Notes: a model not told the origin generated them from the sequence alone. A DNA stretch of 56,414 nucleotides from a methanogenic archaeon (GCA_902763685.1 CACWTF010000004.1:1-56414); one strand, 5' to 3'. Counted from the stretch's first letter, positions 17,173-26,838 are shown. Numbers and translations are program-made.

Positions 17173-17296
17173 ACATCCACATTTATCTTGGGTTATAAAT
17201 AAATAACGACCCAGCGACCGTTTTTCCCATTATTTTTGAAGATATTGGATGTATTATAGAGGGGAATTCCCGCATTTTTTGCGGGATAATGGGTTT

Positions 17297-17809
17297 TTAG
17301 CGAAGTGCCTTAGCGAGGTCGATGAGACCCACTACGAGAAGAACCAGACCGCCGATTCTGATGAGGATGTCAGCGATCCATCCGGTCGCTACGAAGTAGC
17401 CTGCGACGAGGCATACTCCGACTACGAGGAGGACTACGGTGAAGATCTTGTTGAGGGTCGAGCTGCCGCTGTCGAGGGGTTTGATGCCGAACTTCTTGGA
17501 AAGTCCGGAGGAGGTGCCCAGCACTGCGGGGAGGGCGGAAAGGATGAGGATGATTCCCGCACACATGGCGGCGAATCCAACAGCTACGATGACTAGGAAG
17601 ATTATACCGATGACTATGGTCACGATTCCGCCTTTCAGGTCAGTGGTCTTGGTCGCGATCTGGATTATACCCAGGATGATGTACAGGACACCTGCGAGCC
17701 AGAAGACCAGACTGATGGAGCCGTTACCGAGAGCGAGCATGATCAGTCCGACGAGTGCGAAGAGAATCGCGACGACGAGGGAATTGTCGAGCGAGGATTT
17801 CTTGGACAT
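17297..17809 (-). CDS. Multi-pass membrane protein of unknown function
   Basis: 170 residues, about five membrane segments: LVVAILFALVGLIMLALG, SLVFWLAGVLYIILGIIQIA, GIVTIVIGIIFLVIVAVG, then a polar loop with LSKKFGIKPLDSGSS, then two C-terminal helices. Its overall pattern (short hydrophobic hairpins with Gly) recalls DUF308/HdeD-type small membrane proteins, but I see no diagnostic motif. It is transcribed separately from the 216-residue relative downstream and ends in TAA. Confidence 0.72.
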   Translation of the reverse strand: MSKKSSLDNSLVVAILFALVGLIMLALGNGSISLVFWLAGVLYIILGIIQIATKTTDLKGGIVTIVIGIIFLVIVAVGFAAMCAGIILILSALPAVLGTSSGLSKKFGIKPLDSGSSTLNKIFTVVLLVVGVCLVAGYFVATGWIADILIRIGGLVLLVVGLIDLAKALR

Positions 17810-17886
17810 TTTATCACTCGTCCGGGATAACCTGGTGGCACTATTTATTACTTCATTCCTGGTATGAGCCAGATGGTAAAAAGATA

Positions 17887-17904
17887 CGGGAGGTTTGCCT
17901 CCCG
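17887..17904 (-). terminator. Intrinsic terminator of the small Lys-rich gene
   Basis: CGGGAGG-TTTG-CCTCCCG; on the minus strand it is followed by TATCTTTTTACC. It lies 7 bp after the TGA of the 47-residue ORF, which supports that ORF as a real transcription unit. Confidence 0.75.
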
Positions 17905-17911
17905 GAAAAAA

Positions 17912-18055
17912 TCATTTCTTCTTCATTTTCTTCTGCAGCTTCTCGAGCTTCCTCTTGGCCTCGGGATCGCCTGCGTCAGCCTTCTTCTGAAGTTCCGCAG
18001 CTTCGGCTTTGTCCTGCTGGGCCTTCTTGGTCAGCTGTTTCTTGCTCATGGGCAT
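17912..18055 (-). CDS. Small Lys-rich coiled-coil protein
   Basis: 47 residues, MPMSKKQLTKKAQQDKAEAA..., ending KLEKLQKKMKKK; an internal ATG at 18049 would give 45 residues. It is almost wholly helical and very basic, with DAGDPEAKRKLEKL resembling the start of a Sel1-type helix pair. It is followed at once by an intrinsic terminator. Possibly a nucleic-acid or ribosome-associated small protein; no family recognised. Confidence 0.6.
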   Translation of the reverse strand: MPMSKKQLTKKAQQDKAEAAELQKKADAGDPEAKRKLEKLQKKMKKK

Positions 18056-18185
18056 TTCATATCGCCTCGTACGACACTCCTATAACGGCTATTTACGGAT
18101 TACCCCCGCCGTTTTTTAAAACATCGGGAAAAAATAATAACAAACCAAAAATTTTATTGGCGGATTCTCTATATCCCCTGCTTTC

Positions 18186-18190
18186 GGAGG
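18186..18190 (+). promoter_or_regulatory. Strong Shine-Dalgarno that fixes the terB-like start
   Basis: GGAGG, five bases before ATG 18196. This is the only good ribosome site upstream of the TerB-N coding sequence, and its ATG is in the same frame as the long ORF but separated from it by TGA 18271-18273. Confidence 0.7.
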
Positions 18191-18195
18191 ATATC

Positions 18196-20406
18196 ATGCA
18201 TCACGCACCCGCGGACCACGGATTGTTACATGTTCCAGCGTCCGCTTTCCCCGGGACCGGGGAGGTGTTCTGAACGGACAAGTTCGAATCGCAGAGGAGG
18301 AAATTCGCCGACGAGATTGACGAATACTCCGGCCGCGAACCCTCCAAATGCAAGAGCGTGGGCATCACCCTCAAGTATCCGACCTACTCGGACCTCACCC
18401 CCGATCAGCTCAACTACTACACATATTGGAAGAACACACTCGGAACGAACGAGTTCAGGAAGGCCGCCGACGGGTACGTTTGGCTGTTCGTCTGCGAACT
18501 CCTCAACGATCCCGATACCGGATACGTCTCGGAGAGGCTCAACACCTTAGCAACGAGCGAGGCCTCCGACGGCTCCCCGCATTATCCCGAACTGTTAGGC
18601 ACCGCCGTCACCTACGCTACGGTCCGCGGTACCCCGTTCCCCCGTTATGCCGGATGGATGTACTCCCCCGAGAGGAGGTTCGTACTCTCCCCTCTGCTCG
18701 CATCCCCCGTATCGGACATCCCCGCTTCGGTCCTGCAGGACCTGGCGGGAGCGGCCGGCCCTGTCCTGAAGGATCCCGAACTGCCTGCGAAGACCGGCAG
18801 CATGCTCAGGGAACTCGACCGCAAGCTTTCGACCATGGGCACCGACCTCCGCAGCGAGTTCATGGTGCCCGTCAAACAATCCTGCCGCCCCTTCCGCGAT
18901 TACGCCCTCGTCGACGAACCGGAACCCGTCGAGATGATCGTATGGGAACCGAAACCGACGGGGGAACTCGGCGATCTCCTCTCTGCGGTGATATCATTGA
19001 TATCGGGCGGAAAACCCGATCCCAAATTCAGATATGCGGAGGAACTCTCCAGGATATTCAAAAGGCTCTCCGCATCCGGCTTCGTCCCGGGAACGGAGGA
19101 TCCGCTCACGAAACCCGAGGTGTTCCACTGCCGTCGTCTCGGCACACCATGCGGGGCATTCGGTCCCTCCCGTCTCTGCGACCCTACAGTGCAGGCGAGA
19201 TCCGGGAAAAGCATCACCCTCGGGGAGATCCTCACCTTCGCCGATTCGAAACCCAAGATGCCGGAGCCCTTCGTCCTCTCGGGATGGGAGCACCCCGTCT
19301 ACAAGGACCTCTCCAAAGGGAGCTTCGCGTACTACGTCTACTGGAGGGACTGCTTCAGGAAGGGGAGGTACCTCGATACGGACAACGGTTACGTCAACCT
19401 CCTCCTGACCGAGATCATAAACACCGAGTCCCCGGACGACGCACGCCGGGATCTGGAGACCCTCCTCGGAGTATACGGGGACGGTTCGCAGAACCTCATA
19501 GCACTCACTCTGATGGACCACACCCTCTGCAACCGGGGGAGGTTTACCGACTACAGATCATACGACGACAGGATGGTCACCAACTGCTGGATCGATGCCT
19601 TCCTGCACGGCGACCCCTCGCTCGAACTCGACCAGACCATGCTCGACAGGATGCGTTCGGGTTCGTTCAGCGTCACGTACATGGAATCCGCCGTCCCCCT
19701 GAGACCGTTCGGGAAGGCTTTGAGGAAGATCTTTGCCGAGATATCGAAGAAGAAGGATCTCAGAGCACTGCTGAATCCCCGTCCGGTATCCGCCGTACGC
19801 AGCGTGTACGTCTCCCTCGATTATTTCAGAGGGAAACGCGAGGTGAGGGTGGAATTCGACGACTATCTCGGATGCAGGAAGCTCAGCACCTTCATCGACA
19901 AGGCGGTGAAGTTCGCTTCCGCATATGCGAAGAACGGCAGCGGTCCCGCGTTCAGCTTCGCCGGGCTGAAGTGCTGCGATATCATCGCCGGATGCATCGA
20001 CGAGGACAGGATATCGGGACGGCGGGATGTACACATCAGACTGGACCCCGAGGCCGTGGCGGCCGCGGAATCCGATCTCAGGGCGGTCACCGAACTCATG
20101 AGGACCGAGGAGGAACCCGAAGAGACCCAGGTCACGGAAGAGACTCCCGTGCAGGAGACCGTCACAGCAAGCGGACCGTGGGAGATGTTCTTCGCCTCCC
20201 TCACCGGGACAGAGAAGGAATACATCAAAATCATAAGCAGGGAGCCGGCCGGTGCATCCGCCTTCCTGCGTTCGCATTCGCTCACCCGCATCGGTATGGA
20301 GGATGCGATCAACAACAAGGCCCTCGACACCGTGGGCGATACCGTCCTGGAGGACGGAACGGTGGTAGAGGATTACGTCGAAGACATGAAGAAGGGATTG
20401 GAATGA
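18196..20406 (+). CDS. TerB-N/TerB-C domain protein, interrupted by an in-frame TGA
   Basis: From ATG 18196 the frame reads 25 codons (ending GTGEVF), meets TGA at 18271-18273, then continues open to 20406. The bases just after the TGA (TDKFESQRRKFADEID) align with the F-x2-Q-x-k-m-e-d helix that opens TerB-N domains, so the domain begins before the only downstream candidate start (GTG 18358, 682 residues). Two TerB-N-like units are visible: PTYSDLTPDQLNYYTYWK (about 20 codons after that GTG) and HPVYKDLSKGSFAYYVYWR (near residue 315). The C-terminal 60 residues (EDAINNKALDTVGDTVLED) match TerB-C. TerB-N/C proteins accompany ATPases and helicases in predicted DNA-processing systems; here the ATPase follows with an ATGA overlap. 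The TGA may be a nonsense mutation of a Trp codon or a sequence error. Confidence 0.75.
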
Positions 20407-21686
20407 CCGAGAAGATACCGAAAAGGACGCTGAACACCCTGATGAACGCGATATCGTCTGGCGTGGTACCCCGCAGGGGATTGGAGTACATCGCGGTGGG
20501 AAGGAAGAAGGAGACCGAGACGTTCGTCGCCGATCTCGAGGAGACCGCCGAGGGAGGAGGGGTCTTCAGGTTCATCTCCGGCCGCTTCGGTAACGGTAAG
20601 AGCTTCATGACCCAGATGGTCAGGAATTATGCCATGGACCGGAACTTCGTGGTCATGGATGCCGACCTTGCGGTGAACCGCAGGCTCATCGGTTCCCGCG
20701 GCGAGGGACTCTCCACCTACCGCGAACTGCTGAAGAACACCGCCTACCGGGCACGTCCCGAGGGCGGGGCGTTGGAACCCATCCTGCAGGAATGGGCAGA
20801 GAGGATCCTGGCGGACATCGGTACCGACCGGGATTCCGTCACCTACGAGGCCGTCCTCTCGAAGGTGAGGAACGCCGCATCCGGACTCTCCAATCTCCAG
20901 CACTCCCATGATTTCCTTATCGCAATCGCCCGCTACCTCTCCGATTACCTGAAGGATGCGGAAGATTCCTCCGCCCTCAGATGGCTGAAGGGGGAATACG
21001 ATCTCAAATCCCAGGCCAGGAAGGACATCGGCATCAACACCCTGGTCACCGACGATAACTGGTACGACATAATCAAGCTCTGGGCCAGACTTTTCGCGGT
21101 CATCGGATACAAGGGACTCATCGTGTTCCTGGACGAGGCGGTGGTGCTGTACAAACTGTCAAGCAAGGTCTCCCGTTCCAAGAACTACGAACGCCTGCTG
21201 ACCATGCTCAACGACATCATGCAGGGCAAGTCCACGTACCTTTCCATGTACGTCTGCGGAACGCCGGAATTCATCCAGGATCCCAACCGCGGACTCTACA
21301 GCTACGAGGCCCTCAGGTCACGCCTGGTCTCCGGACGTTTCGAGAACGGTTTCGACAACTATCTGGGGCCGGTGATCAACCTGCGTCCCCTCTCCAACGA
21401 GGAGATCTTCGTCCTCCTGAAGACCATCCGCGACCTGCACGAGCAGAAGTACGGTTACGAATCCGAGGTGGACGATGCCAAACTGGAGGTGTATCTGAAG
21501 AAGGTGCTCACAGGTAACGTATCATCCTCCCTCGTCACCCCCAGGGAGATCACCAGGGACCTCATAAGTCTGCTCGACACGCTCCACCAGAACCCCCAGG
21601 CCAGATTCGCCAAGCTGGTGGAGAGCAGGTCGGTGGATGCCGACCGCGACCCCGACAACGATATCATCGAGGATCTAGACGTATGA
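20403..21686 (+). CDS. BrxD-like ATPase (DUF2791 family)
   Basis: 427 residues. The opening (ISSGVVPRRGLEYIAVGRKKE, about 17-37) and FRFISGRFGNGKSFM (55-69; G60-x4-GKS) are typical of the BrxC/BrxD P-loop family. Walker B is LIVFLDEA (239-246). C-terminal ITRDLISLLDTL fits the winged-helix part. In BREX type 2-like loci BrxD is encoded beside the helicase BrxHI, as here, but no BREX methylase, PglZ phosphatase or BrxC gene is present. It overlaps both neighbours by ATGA, so the three proteins are probably made in fixed ratio and form a complex. Confidence 0.85.
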   Translation: MTEKIPKRTLNTLMNAISSGVVPRRGLEYIAVGRKKETETFVADLEETAEGGGVFRFISGRFGNGKSFMTQMVRNYAMDRNFVVMDADLAVNRRLIGSRGEGLSTYRELLKNTAYRARPEGGALEPILQEWAERILADIGTDRDSVTYEAVLSKVRNAASGLSNLQHSHDFLIAIARYLSDYLKDAEDSSALRWLKGEYDLKSQARKDIGINTLVTDDNWYDIIKLWARLFAVIGYKGLIVFLDEAVVLYKLSSKVSRSKNYERLLTMLNDIMQGKSTYLSMYVCGTPEFIQDPNRGLYSYEALRSRLVSGRFENGFDNYLGPVINLRPLSNEEIFVLLKTIRDLHEQKYGYESEVDDAKLEVYLKKVLTGNVSSSLVTPREITRDLISLLDTLHQNPQARFAKLVESRSVDADRDPDNDIIEDLDV

Positions 21687-23821
21687 GCGACCTTTTCGCC
21701 GATCTGCCCTGGTTCCTCCAGGAGTATGTGCACAACAACCGGTGGACCTCCTTCAGGAACATACAGCTCGATACGTACGAGGCGTTCCTCAGGACCGAAG
21801 GGCACATCCTCATCTCCGCAGGCACCTCGAGCGGTAAGACGGAGGCCGCCATGTTCCCGATCATCGCATCGGTGTACGGACAGTCCCAGGAGGGTATTAC
21901 CGTACTATACGTGGGGCCGCTGAAGGCACTCATCGACGACCAGTTCGAGAGGATCGAACCCATCCTCCGCGACTCAGGTATCAAGATAACGGGATGGCAC
22001 GGCGACATCAGCCAATACAGGAAGAACAAGACGGTCAAAGACCCATCCGGCATACTCCAGATCACCCCCGAATCCCTTCAGAACATCGTCACCAACCGCA
22101 GGGACGACCTGCGGAGGCTGTTCGGTAATCTCAGATATGTGGTGATCGACGAGGTCCACGCATTCATGAACTCCGAGAGGGGACTGCAGCTGCTGTGCTG
22201 CCTCGAGGTCCTGGAAAGGATCGCGGGGTGCAGACCGAGACGTCTGGGTCTTTCAGCCACCATCTCCGATAAGGACTCCGCCCGCTCGTGGCTGTCGGCC
22301 AATACCGGGATGGATACCGAGGTGGTCAGCGACGACAGCATCGGCAGCAGGACCATCTGCATCCGCTACAACCTCTTTCCCTCGGACAAGGACGACGAGG
22401 ACAATTACAGACAGAAGGCGGTCACCAGGTACTACCGCGAACTGTACTCCGACATCTCGGGAAGGTCCTGTATCGTCTTCGCAAACAGCAGGGACTCCGC
22501 CGAGAAGACCGCACACGGCCTCTCCAAGATGGCCGAACTGGCCGGCCGCCCCGGCAACGTGTTCATCCACCACGGGAGCGTCTCCCGCGAGCTGAGGCAC
22601 AATGCGGAGGAGGCTCTCAAGAACCGCGAATCCAAGAACACGGTCGTATCCACCGTGACATTGGAATTAGGAATCGACATCGGCAACCTGGACCGCATCG
22701 TGCAGATCGGTCCCCCGTACACCTGCTCCAGCCTCGTGCAGAGGATGGGCCGTTCGGGAAGGAGGGGGGAGGCACAGAACCTGGTCCTCTACTGCAACGA
22801 CGACCTGACCCGCTACTGGACGGAGATCGACGGCATGTCCGTGGATCTCATCAGGAGCATCGCCATGACCGAACTGGTCCTGAAGGACAGATGGGTGGAA
22901 TCGCCCTCGGTCCGTACCCTCCCCTACGGTCTCCTCTACCACCAGACCCTGCAGTACCTCATACCCGGCACCGGGGCGAAGTTCGCCGAACTCGCGGATG
23001 AGGTGCTCTCGCTGTACCCGTTCAGGAACATCGGCAGGAACGATTACAAGACCCTTCTCAGGCATATGGTAAAAACAGGTCAGCTCGAAAGGATGGAGGA
23101 CGGCACCCTGCTCATAGGGGACAAGGGGGAACGCGTTGCTTTCAACAGGGAATTCTGCTCTGTGTTCTCGGCCGGGAAGGAATTCGACATCTCCTTCGAA
23201 GGGAAGATCATCGGTTCCGTCCAGGTGGTCCCCTCGGTCGGCACCCTCATACAGCTGGCGGGAAGGGTATGGGAGGTCACCGAACTGGAGGTGAAGGAAC
23301 ACCGTGCGAAGGTCATCGAATCCGACGGCACCGCCAACACCCCGTGGACCTCCGGCATCCCCGGCATCGACACCGCCGTTCTCAGGAAGATGAAGGAGGT
23401 GCTCATGAACTCCGTCGGTTACCCCTATCTCGACTCCGAGGCGAAGAAGTGTCTGGCCTTCTGCAGACAGCTGGGTTACGAACAGGAATGGACCAAGACC
23501 TTCGTGAAAAGGAGCGGCGGATTCCGCATCTACCCCTGGGTGGGTAGCAGGGAGTTCGATACCCTCAAAAGGGCTCTGCAGGCCATCCCCGATATCGATA
23601 AGATGAGGTGCAGGTCGCCGTACTACATCGACATCTCAACGGACCTCAGCGAGTCGCAGATCCGCTCTTGGGTGAACGACATTCTGGAGACGACCGACGG
23701 CAGGAACCTCGTGTCGGATACCGACGACCTGCAGATAGGAAAATATGACGAGTACGTCCCCGAATCCCTGCTGATAAAGCAGTTCCTCAGGGACGAACTC
23801 GATACTGATTTCGAGTGGTAA
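21683..23821 (+). CDS. BrxHI/Lhr-like superfamily 2 DEAD/DEAH helicase
   Basis: 712 residues. Motif I is SAGTSSGKTEAA (45-56), motif Ia GPLKALIDDQ, motif II DEVH (157-160), motif III LSAT (about 192), motif IV/V CIVFANSRDSAEKTA and TLELGIDIGNLD, motif VI QRMGRSGRRG. After the two RecA folds come about 330 residues with the winged-helix and beta-barrel regions seen in Lhr/BrxHI proteins. It is likely a 3'-5' DNA translocase. Last gene of the terB-brxD-brxHI-like operon, ending one base before the convergent gene. Confidence 0.88.
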   Translation: MSDLFADLPWFLQEYVHNNRWTSFRNIQLDTYEAFLRTEGHILISAGTSSGKTEAAMFPIIASVYGQSQEGITVLYVGPLKALIDDQFERIEPILRDSGIKITGWHGDISQYRKNKTVKDPSGILQITPESLQNIVTNRRDDLRRLFGNLRYVVIDEVHAFMNSERGLQLLCCLEVLERIAGCRPRRLGLSATISDKDSARSWLSANTGMDTEVVSDDSIGSRTICIRYNLFPSDKDDEDNYRQKAVTRYYRELYSDISGRSCIVFANSRDSAEKTAHGLSKMAELAGRPGNVFIHHGSVSRELRHNAEEALKNRESKNTVVSTVTLELGIDIGNLDRIVQIGPPYTCSSLVQRMGRSGRRGEAQNLVLYCNDDLTRYWTEIDGMSVDLIRSIAMTELVLKDRWVESPSVRTLPYGLLYHQTLQYLIPGTGAKFAELADEVLSLYPFRNIGRNDYKTLLRHMVKTGQLERMEDGTLLIGDKGERVAFNREFCSVFSAGKEFDISFEGKIIGSVQVVPSVGTLIQLAGRVWEVTELEVKEHRAKVIESDGTANTPWTSGIPGIDTAVLRKMKEVLMNSVGYPYLDSEAKKCLAFCRQLGYEQEWTKTFVKRSGGFRIYPWVGSREFDTLKRALQAIPDIDKMRCRSPYYIDISTDLSESQIRSWVNDILETTDGRNLVSDTDDLQIGKYDEYVPESLLIKQFLRDELDTDFEW

Positions 23822-24679
23822 TCATTCCATCTTAACGAAGATCTCGGCGAACTCGTCGACCTTGGCGTAGAGCACCTTGATGGTCCTCTTCCTGGAGATC
23901 TTGCCGCCCACGGAATTGATGGTGGCCTTGAGTCCTCCGACGAGGGTATCGAGACGGTCGCCGGGGTTGGAGAGACGGTACTCGGTGAGTGCGGCAATCT
24001 CTTCCTGGGACATGCTCTTGGCGACATCCCTGAGCTTGTTACAGAGGATGATGAAGAAATCATTGACGGACCTTATAAACACGGCTCCGTACTTGGGTCT
24101 GACGCGGCCCTTGTAGGGTCCGAGTTTGTGGTTGATGCACTTCTCCATGGCATACTGCCCGAACTTGGCGACCTCCTCGCACCTGTTGGCCGATTCGATG
24201 ATATCCGCGGAGAACCTGAGGTATCCCGCGATGGAATATGCCGCGCACAGATAGAGCAGGGTGACCTCCTCGGGACCTTCGGCCTCGTCGAGGTGCTCCT
24301 TGACGTAGTAGAAGATATCGTCGGCGAACATGGATCCGCGGATGTCGCTGCGGTGGAGACGTTCCGCTTCGTCCAGCTCGGCCAGGAGATGGGTGGGGAC
24401 GATCTTGCTGACGGCGATGTGCCCCTTCATGCAGGCGATTGTCTTATCAACGATGTCCTGGTGGAGTTTCGCATACAGCTGGGCATCGCCGTCGAAACGG
24501 ATGATGGCCTGCTTCCATTTGTCGATGGCATCGTACAGCCTGTTCTCGTCCATGTCTATGGCGGCCCTCTCCGCCCATGCGGTCCACACCGCATCGTCGG
24601 GAAGGGGCGGCCTCTCGTCGGCAACCGGGGGTGCCACGGACTTGGGCACATCATCTTTGGCTACTTTCAGGAATCCCAT
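23822..24679 (-). CDS. Helical hypothetical protein
   Basis: 285 residues, mainly alpha-helical and soluble, start ATG 24679. DENRLYDAIDKWKQAIIRF (about 44-62) looks like one TPR unit, and the rest (TLLYLCAAYSIAGYL, CEEVAKFGQYAMEKC) continues as helical pairs. A basic segment (GGKISRKRTIKVLYAK) is near the C-terminus. Only 8 bp separate it from the DEAD-box helicase gene upstream, so they are co-transcribed and may act together on RNA. Family not recognised. Confidence 0.7.
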   Translation of the reverse strand: MGFLKVAKDDVPKSVAPPVADERPPLPDDAVWTAWAERAAIDMDENRLYDAIDKWKQAIIRFDGDAQLYAKLHQDIVDKTIACMKGHIAVSKIVPTHLLAELDEAERLHRSDIRGSMFADDIFYYVKEHLDEAEGPEEVTLLYLCAAYSIAGYLRFSADIIESANRCEEVAKFGQYAMEKCINHKLGPYKGRVRPKYGAVFIRSVNDFFIILCNKLRDVAKSMSQEEIAALTEYRLSNPGDRLDTLVGGLKATINSVGGKISRKRTIKVLYAKVDEFAEIFVKME

Positions 24680-24687
24680 GTTATCAC

Positions 24688-26742
24688 TCAGTACTTGCCG
24701 CGGCGGCCTGTGCGGGGCTTATCGCGGTTGGAGGGATATCTCTTCTTGGGGGTATCGCGATTGGACGGATATCTCTTTGGTTTCTCGGACTCCTCCCTGC
24801 GGGGCCTGTCGCCGAAGTCCCTTGCGGGGTGTTCGCGGTCCCTGGGGCGGTCCCCGTAGTCCCTGCGGGGCCTTTCATCGCGATCCCTGCGGTCGGAATA
24901 CCTGGGCCTCTCCCCGTCATCGGAATCCCTGAAATCCCTGCGGACGTAATCCCTGTCGCCGAATCCCCTGCGGGGACGGTCTCCGTAACCGCGGCGGTCT
25001 CCGTAACCCCTGTCGCGGTATCCGCCCTCGCGGCGTCCGTATCCCCTGCCGGTCTTCCTCTCGTAACCGCGGCGGGGCGGCTGATGCTCCTCCTTCTCGG
25101 ACATGTCGTCGAATACCTCGAGCTCCTCGTCCTCCTGGGATTCGAGCCCCTCCTCGGCGGCTTCCTCGGCTTCTTTCTGGAGCCTCTTCTGATAGTTCTT
25201 GTAACGGTTCTCCCTGCGTCTGTCGAATCCCTCGGGATCCACCCTGGGGGACTGGAGGTCGGAATAGTTCTTCTCCTTGGCGGGAGCAGGTTTGATGCTT
25301 ACGGTCTTGCCTTCGAACTCGCATCCGTCGAGATTCTCGATGATGTAATCGACGTGGTCGAGGGAGACCTCCACGAAGGAACAGTCGTCCTTCAGGCCCA
25401 CTTTCCCAATGGCCTCGTCCTCCACGCCCGCACGCTGTTTGAGGAAGTCGGAGATGGCGGTGCGGTTGACGCCGTCGGCCTTGCCCAGACTGAGCTCCAG
25501 GGTGGCGAATCCCTCCCTCTCGCCCTCGCTCCTGTTCCTGCGATCGTTGTTCCTGTGCTTCTCGACCTTCATCTTCTTCTCCTTCCTGGCGGCCTGTTTC
25601 GGTATTGGTTCGTGGACTGCTTCTATGGGTTCGAGATCCTCCACGTCGATCTTCTCCATCTCGGTATCCGCTTCCTCCTCGCACATGCGGACGAGCTTCC
25701 TGTCGCGGGGGTTGACGATGGATACCGATATCCCTTCCTTCCCCGCCCTGCCGGTACGGCCGATCCTGTGCAGATAGGTCTCGGGATCGATGGGCAGGTC
25801 GAAGTTCACCACCAGGTCGACATCGGTGACGTCCAATCCCCTGGCGGCCACGTCGGTGGCGAGCAGGACCAGCAGGCGGTTGTCCCTGAAATCGCCGATG
25901 ACCCTCTCCCTGAGTTTCTGGGCCATGTCACCGTGGAGGGTGCCGACCTTGATGCCCTCGTCCTTGAGTTCCTGGTAGACGGTGTCGACCATCAGCTTGG
26001 TGGCGAAGAACACGATGGTCTTGGGGTTGCCCTTGGTGAGGAGCTCGTAGAGGATGTCCTTCTTCTCGTTCCTCTTGCAGGTGATGATGTACTGTTTGGT
26101 GAGTCCCGTGGTGGGGGTGTCGCCGGAGATGTCCACCTCGGCAGGATTGTCCAGCATCTCCTCCGCGAGCCTCCTGACCTCCCTGTCGAGGGTGGCGGAG
26201 AACAGCAGGGACTGGTGGACCTCGGGCACATTCTCCATTATGAAATCGATGTCGTCCTCGAAACCCATGTCCAGCATGCGGTCGGCCTCGTCGAAGACGA
26301 CCTCGCGGATCTGACTGAGATCGAGGGCTTCCCTCTCGATCATGTCCTTCAGCCTGCCGGGTGTTCCCACGATTATGTCCGCTCCGCGCCTGAGGGCGGT
26401 GATCTGCCTCTCTATGGGTGCTCCGCCGTAGACGGCCGTGCTCACGTGGCCTGAGAACTTTGAAAGCTTCCTGAGTTCGGTATCCACCTGCATGGCGAGT
26501 TCCCTGGTGGGGGTGATGACTATCGCGGAAGGGACCTTCTGGCCCTTGCCTATGCGGCTCATGACGATCATCGCGTATGCACCGGTCTTACCGGTCCCCG
26601 TCTGGGCCTTGGCGATGAGGTCGTTGCCCGCGATACCCACAGGTACTGCCTCGCATTGTATAGGGGTGGGTTCCTCCCATCCCATTTCGTTCATAGCGTC
26701 GATGAGTTTGGCGCTTATTCCAAGGTCCTCGAAAGAAGTCAT
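24688..26742 (-). CDS. DEAD-box RNA helicase with RRM-like and Arg/Gly-rich tail
   Basis: 684 residues from ATG 26742 (MTSFEDLGISAKLIDAMNEM, the standard Q-motif lead). Motifs: Q motif PTPIQ, I AQTGTGKT, Ia TPTRELA, II DEAD, III SAT, V ARGLDV, VI HRIGRTGRAG. A DbpA/CsdA-type RNA-binding domain lies at about 430-505 (VNRTAISDFLKQRAG, SFVEVSLDHVDYIIENLDG). The last 120 residues are low-complexity Arg/Gly/Asp/Tyr repeats (such as GYGDRRGYGDRPRRGFGDRD) and two RYPSNRD units. This fits a DeaD/CshA-like helicase in ribosome assembly or cold adaptation. A minus-strand TATA (GTTTAAATA, about 26810) precedes it. Confidence 0.93.
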   Translation of the reverse strand: MTSFEDLGISAKLIDAMNEMGWEEPTPIQCEAVPVGIAGNDLIAKAQTGTGKTGAYAMIVMSRIGKGQKVPSAIVITPTRELAMQVDTELRKLSKFSGHVSTAVYGGAPIERQITALRRGADIIVGTPGRLKDMIEREALDLSQIREVVFDEADRMLDMGFEDDIDFIMENVPEVHQSLLFSATLDREVRRLAEEMLDNPAEVDISGDTPTTGLTKQYIITCKRNEKKDILYELLTKGNPKTIVFFATKLMVDTVYQELKDEGIKVGTLHGDMAQKLRERVIGDFRDNRLLVLLATDVAARGLDVTDVDLVVNFDLPIDPETYLHRIGRTGRAGKEGISVSIVNPRDRKLVRMCEEEADTEMEKIDVEDLEPIEAVHEPIPKQAARKEKKMKVEKHRNNDRRNRSEGEREGFATLELSLGKADGVNRTAISDFLKQRAGVEDEAIGKVGLKDDCSFVEVSLDHVDYIIENLDGCEFEGKTVSIKPAPAKEKNYSDLQSPRVDPEGFDRRRENRYKNYQKRLQKEAEEAAEEGLESQEDEELEVFDDMSEKEEHQPPRRGYERKTGRGYGRREGGYRDRGYGDRRGYGDRPRRGFGDRDYVRRDFRDSDDGERPRYSDRRDRDERPRRDYGDRPRDREHPARDFGDRPRREESEKPKRYPSNRDTPKKRYPSNRDKPRTGRRGKY

Positions 26743-26838
26743 AAAGTTTTCAAATCCCAAACAGGCCTGAGGCACTGATGGGGGATGGTACTAATATCCC
26801 TATTTAAACGTGCGTACGCGCACGTCCCCTGGAAAGGA

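Noticed and set aside
18271-18273. Selenocysteine or recoded TGA
   Set aside because: No SECIS-like hairpin was seen, TGA is the commonest stop in this window, and the expected residue is probably Trp. Mutation or sequence error is simpler.
18280-18292. tRNA T-loop-like AAGTTCGAATCGC
   Set aside because: It lies within TerB-N coding sequence and no acceptor or anticodon stems can be folded around it.
20403-23821. Complete BREX system
   Set aside because: Only BrxD- and BrxHI-like proteins are present; PglX, PglZ, BrxC/PglY and BrxA/B are missing from the whole window.
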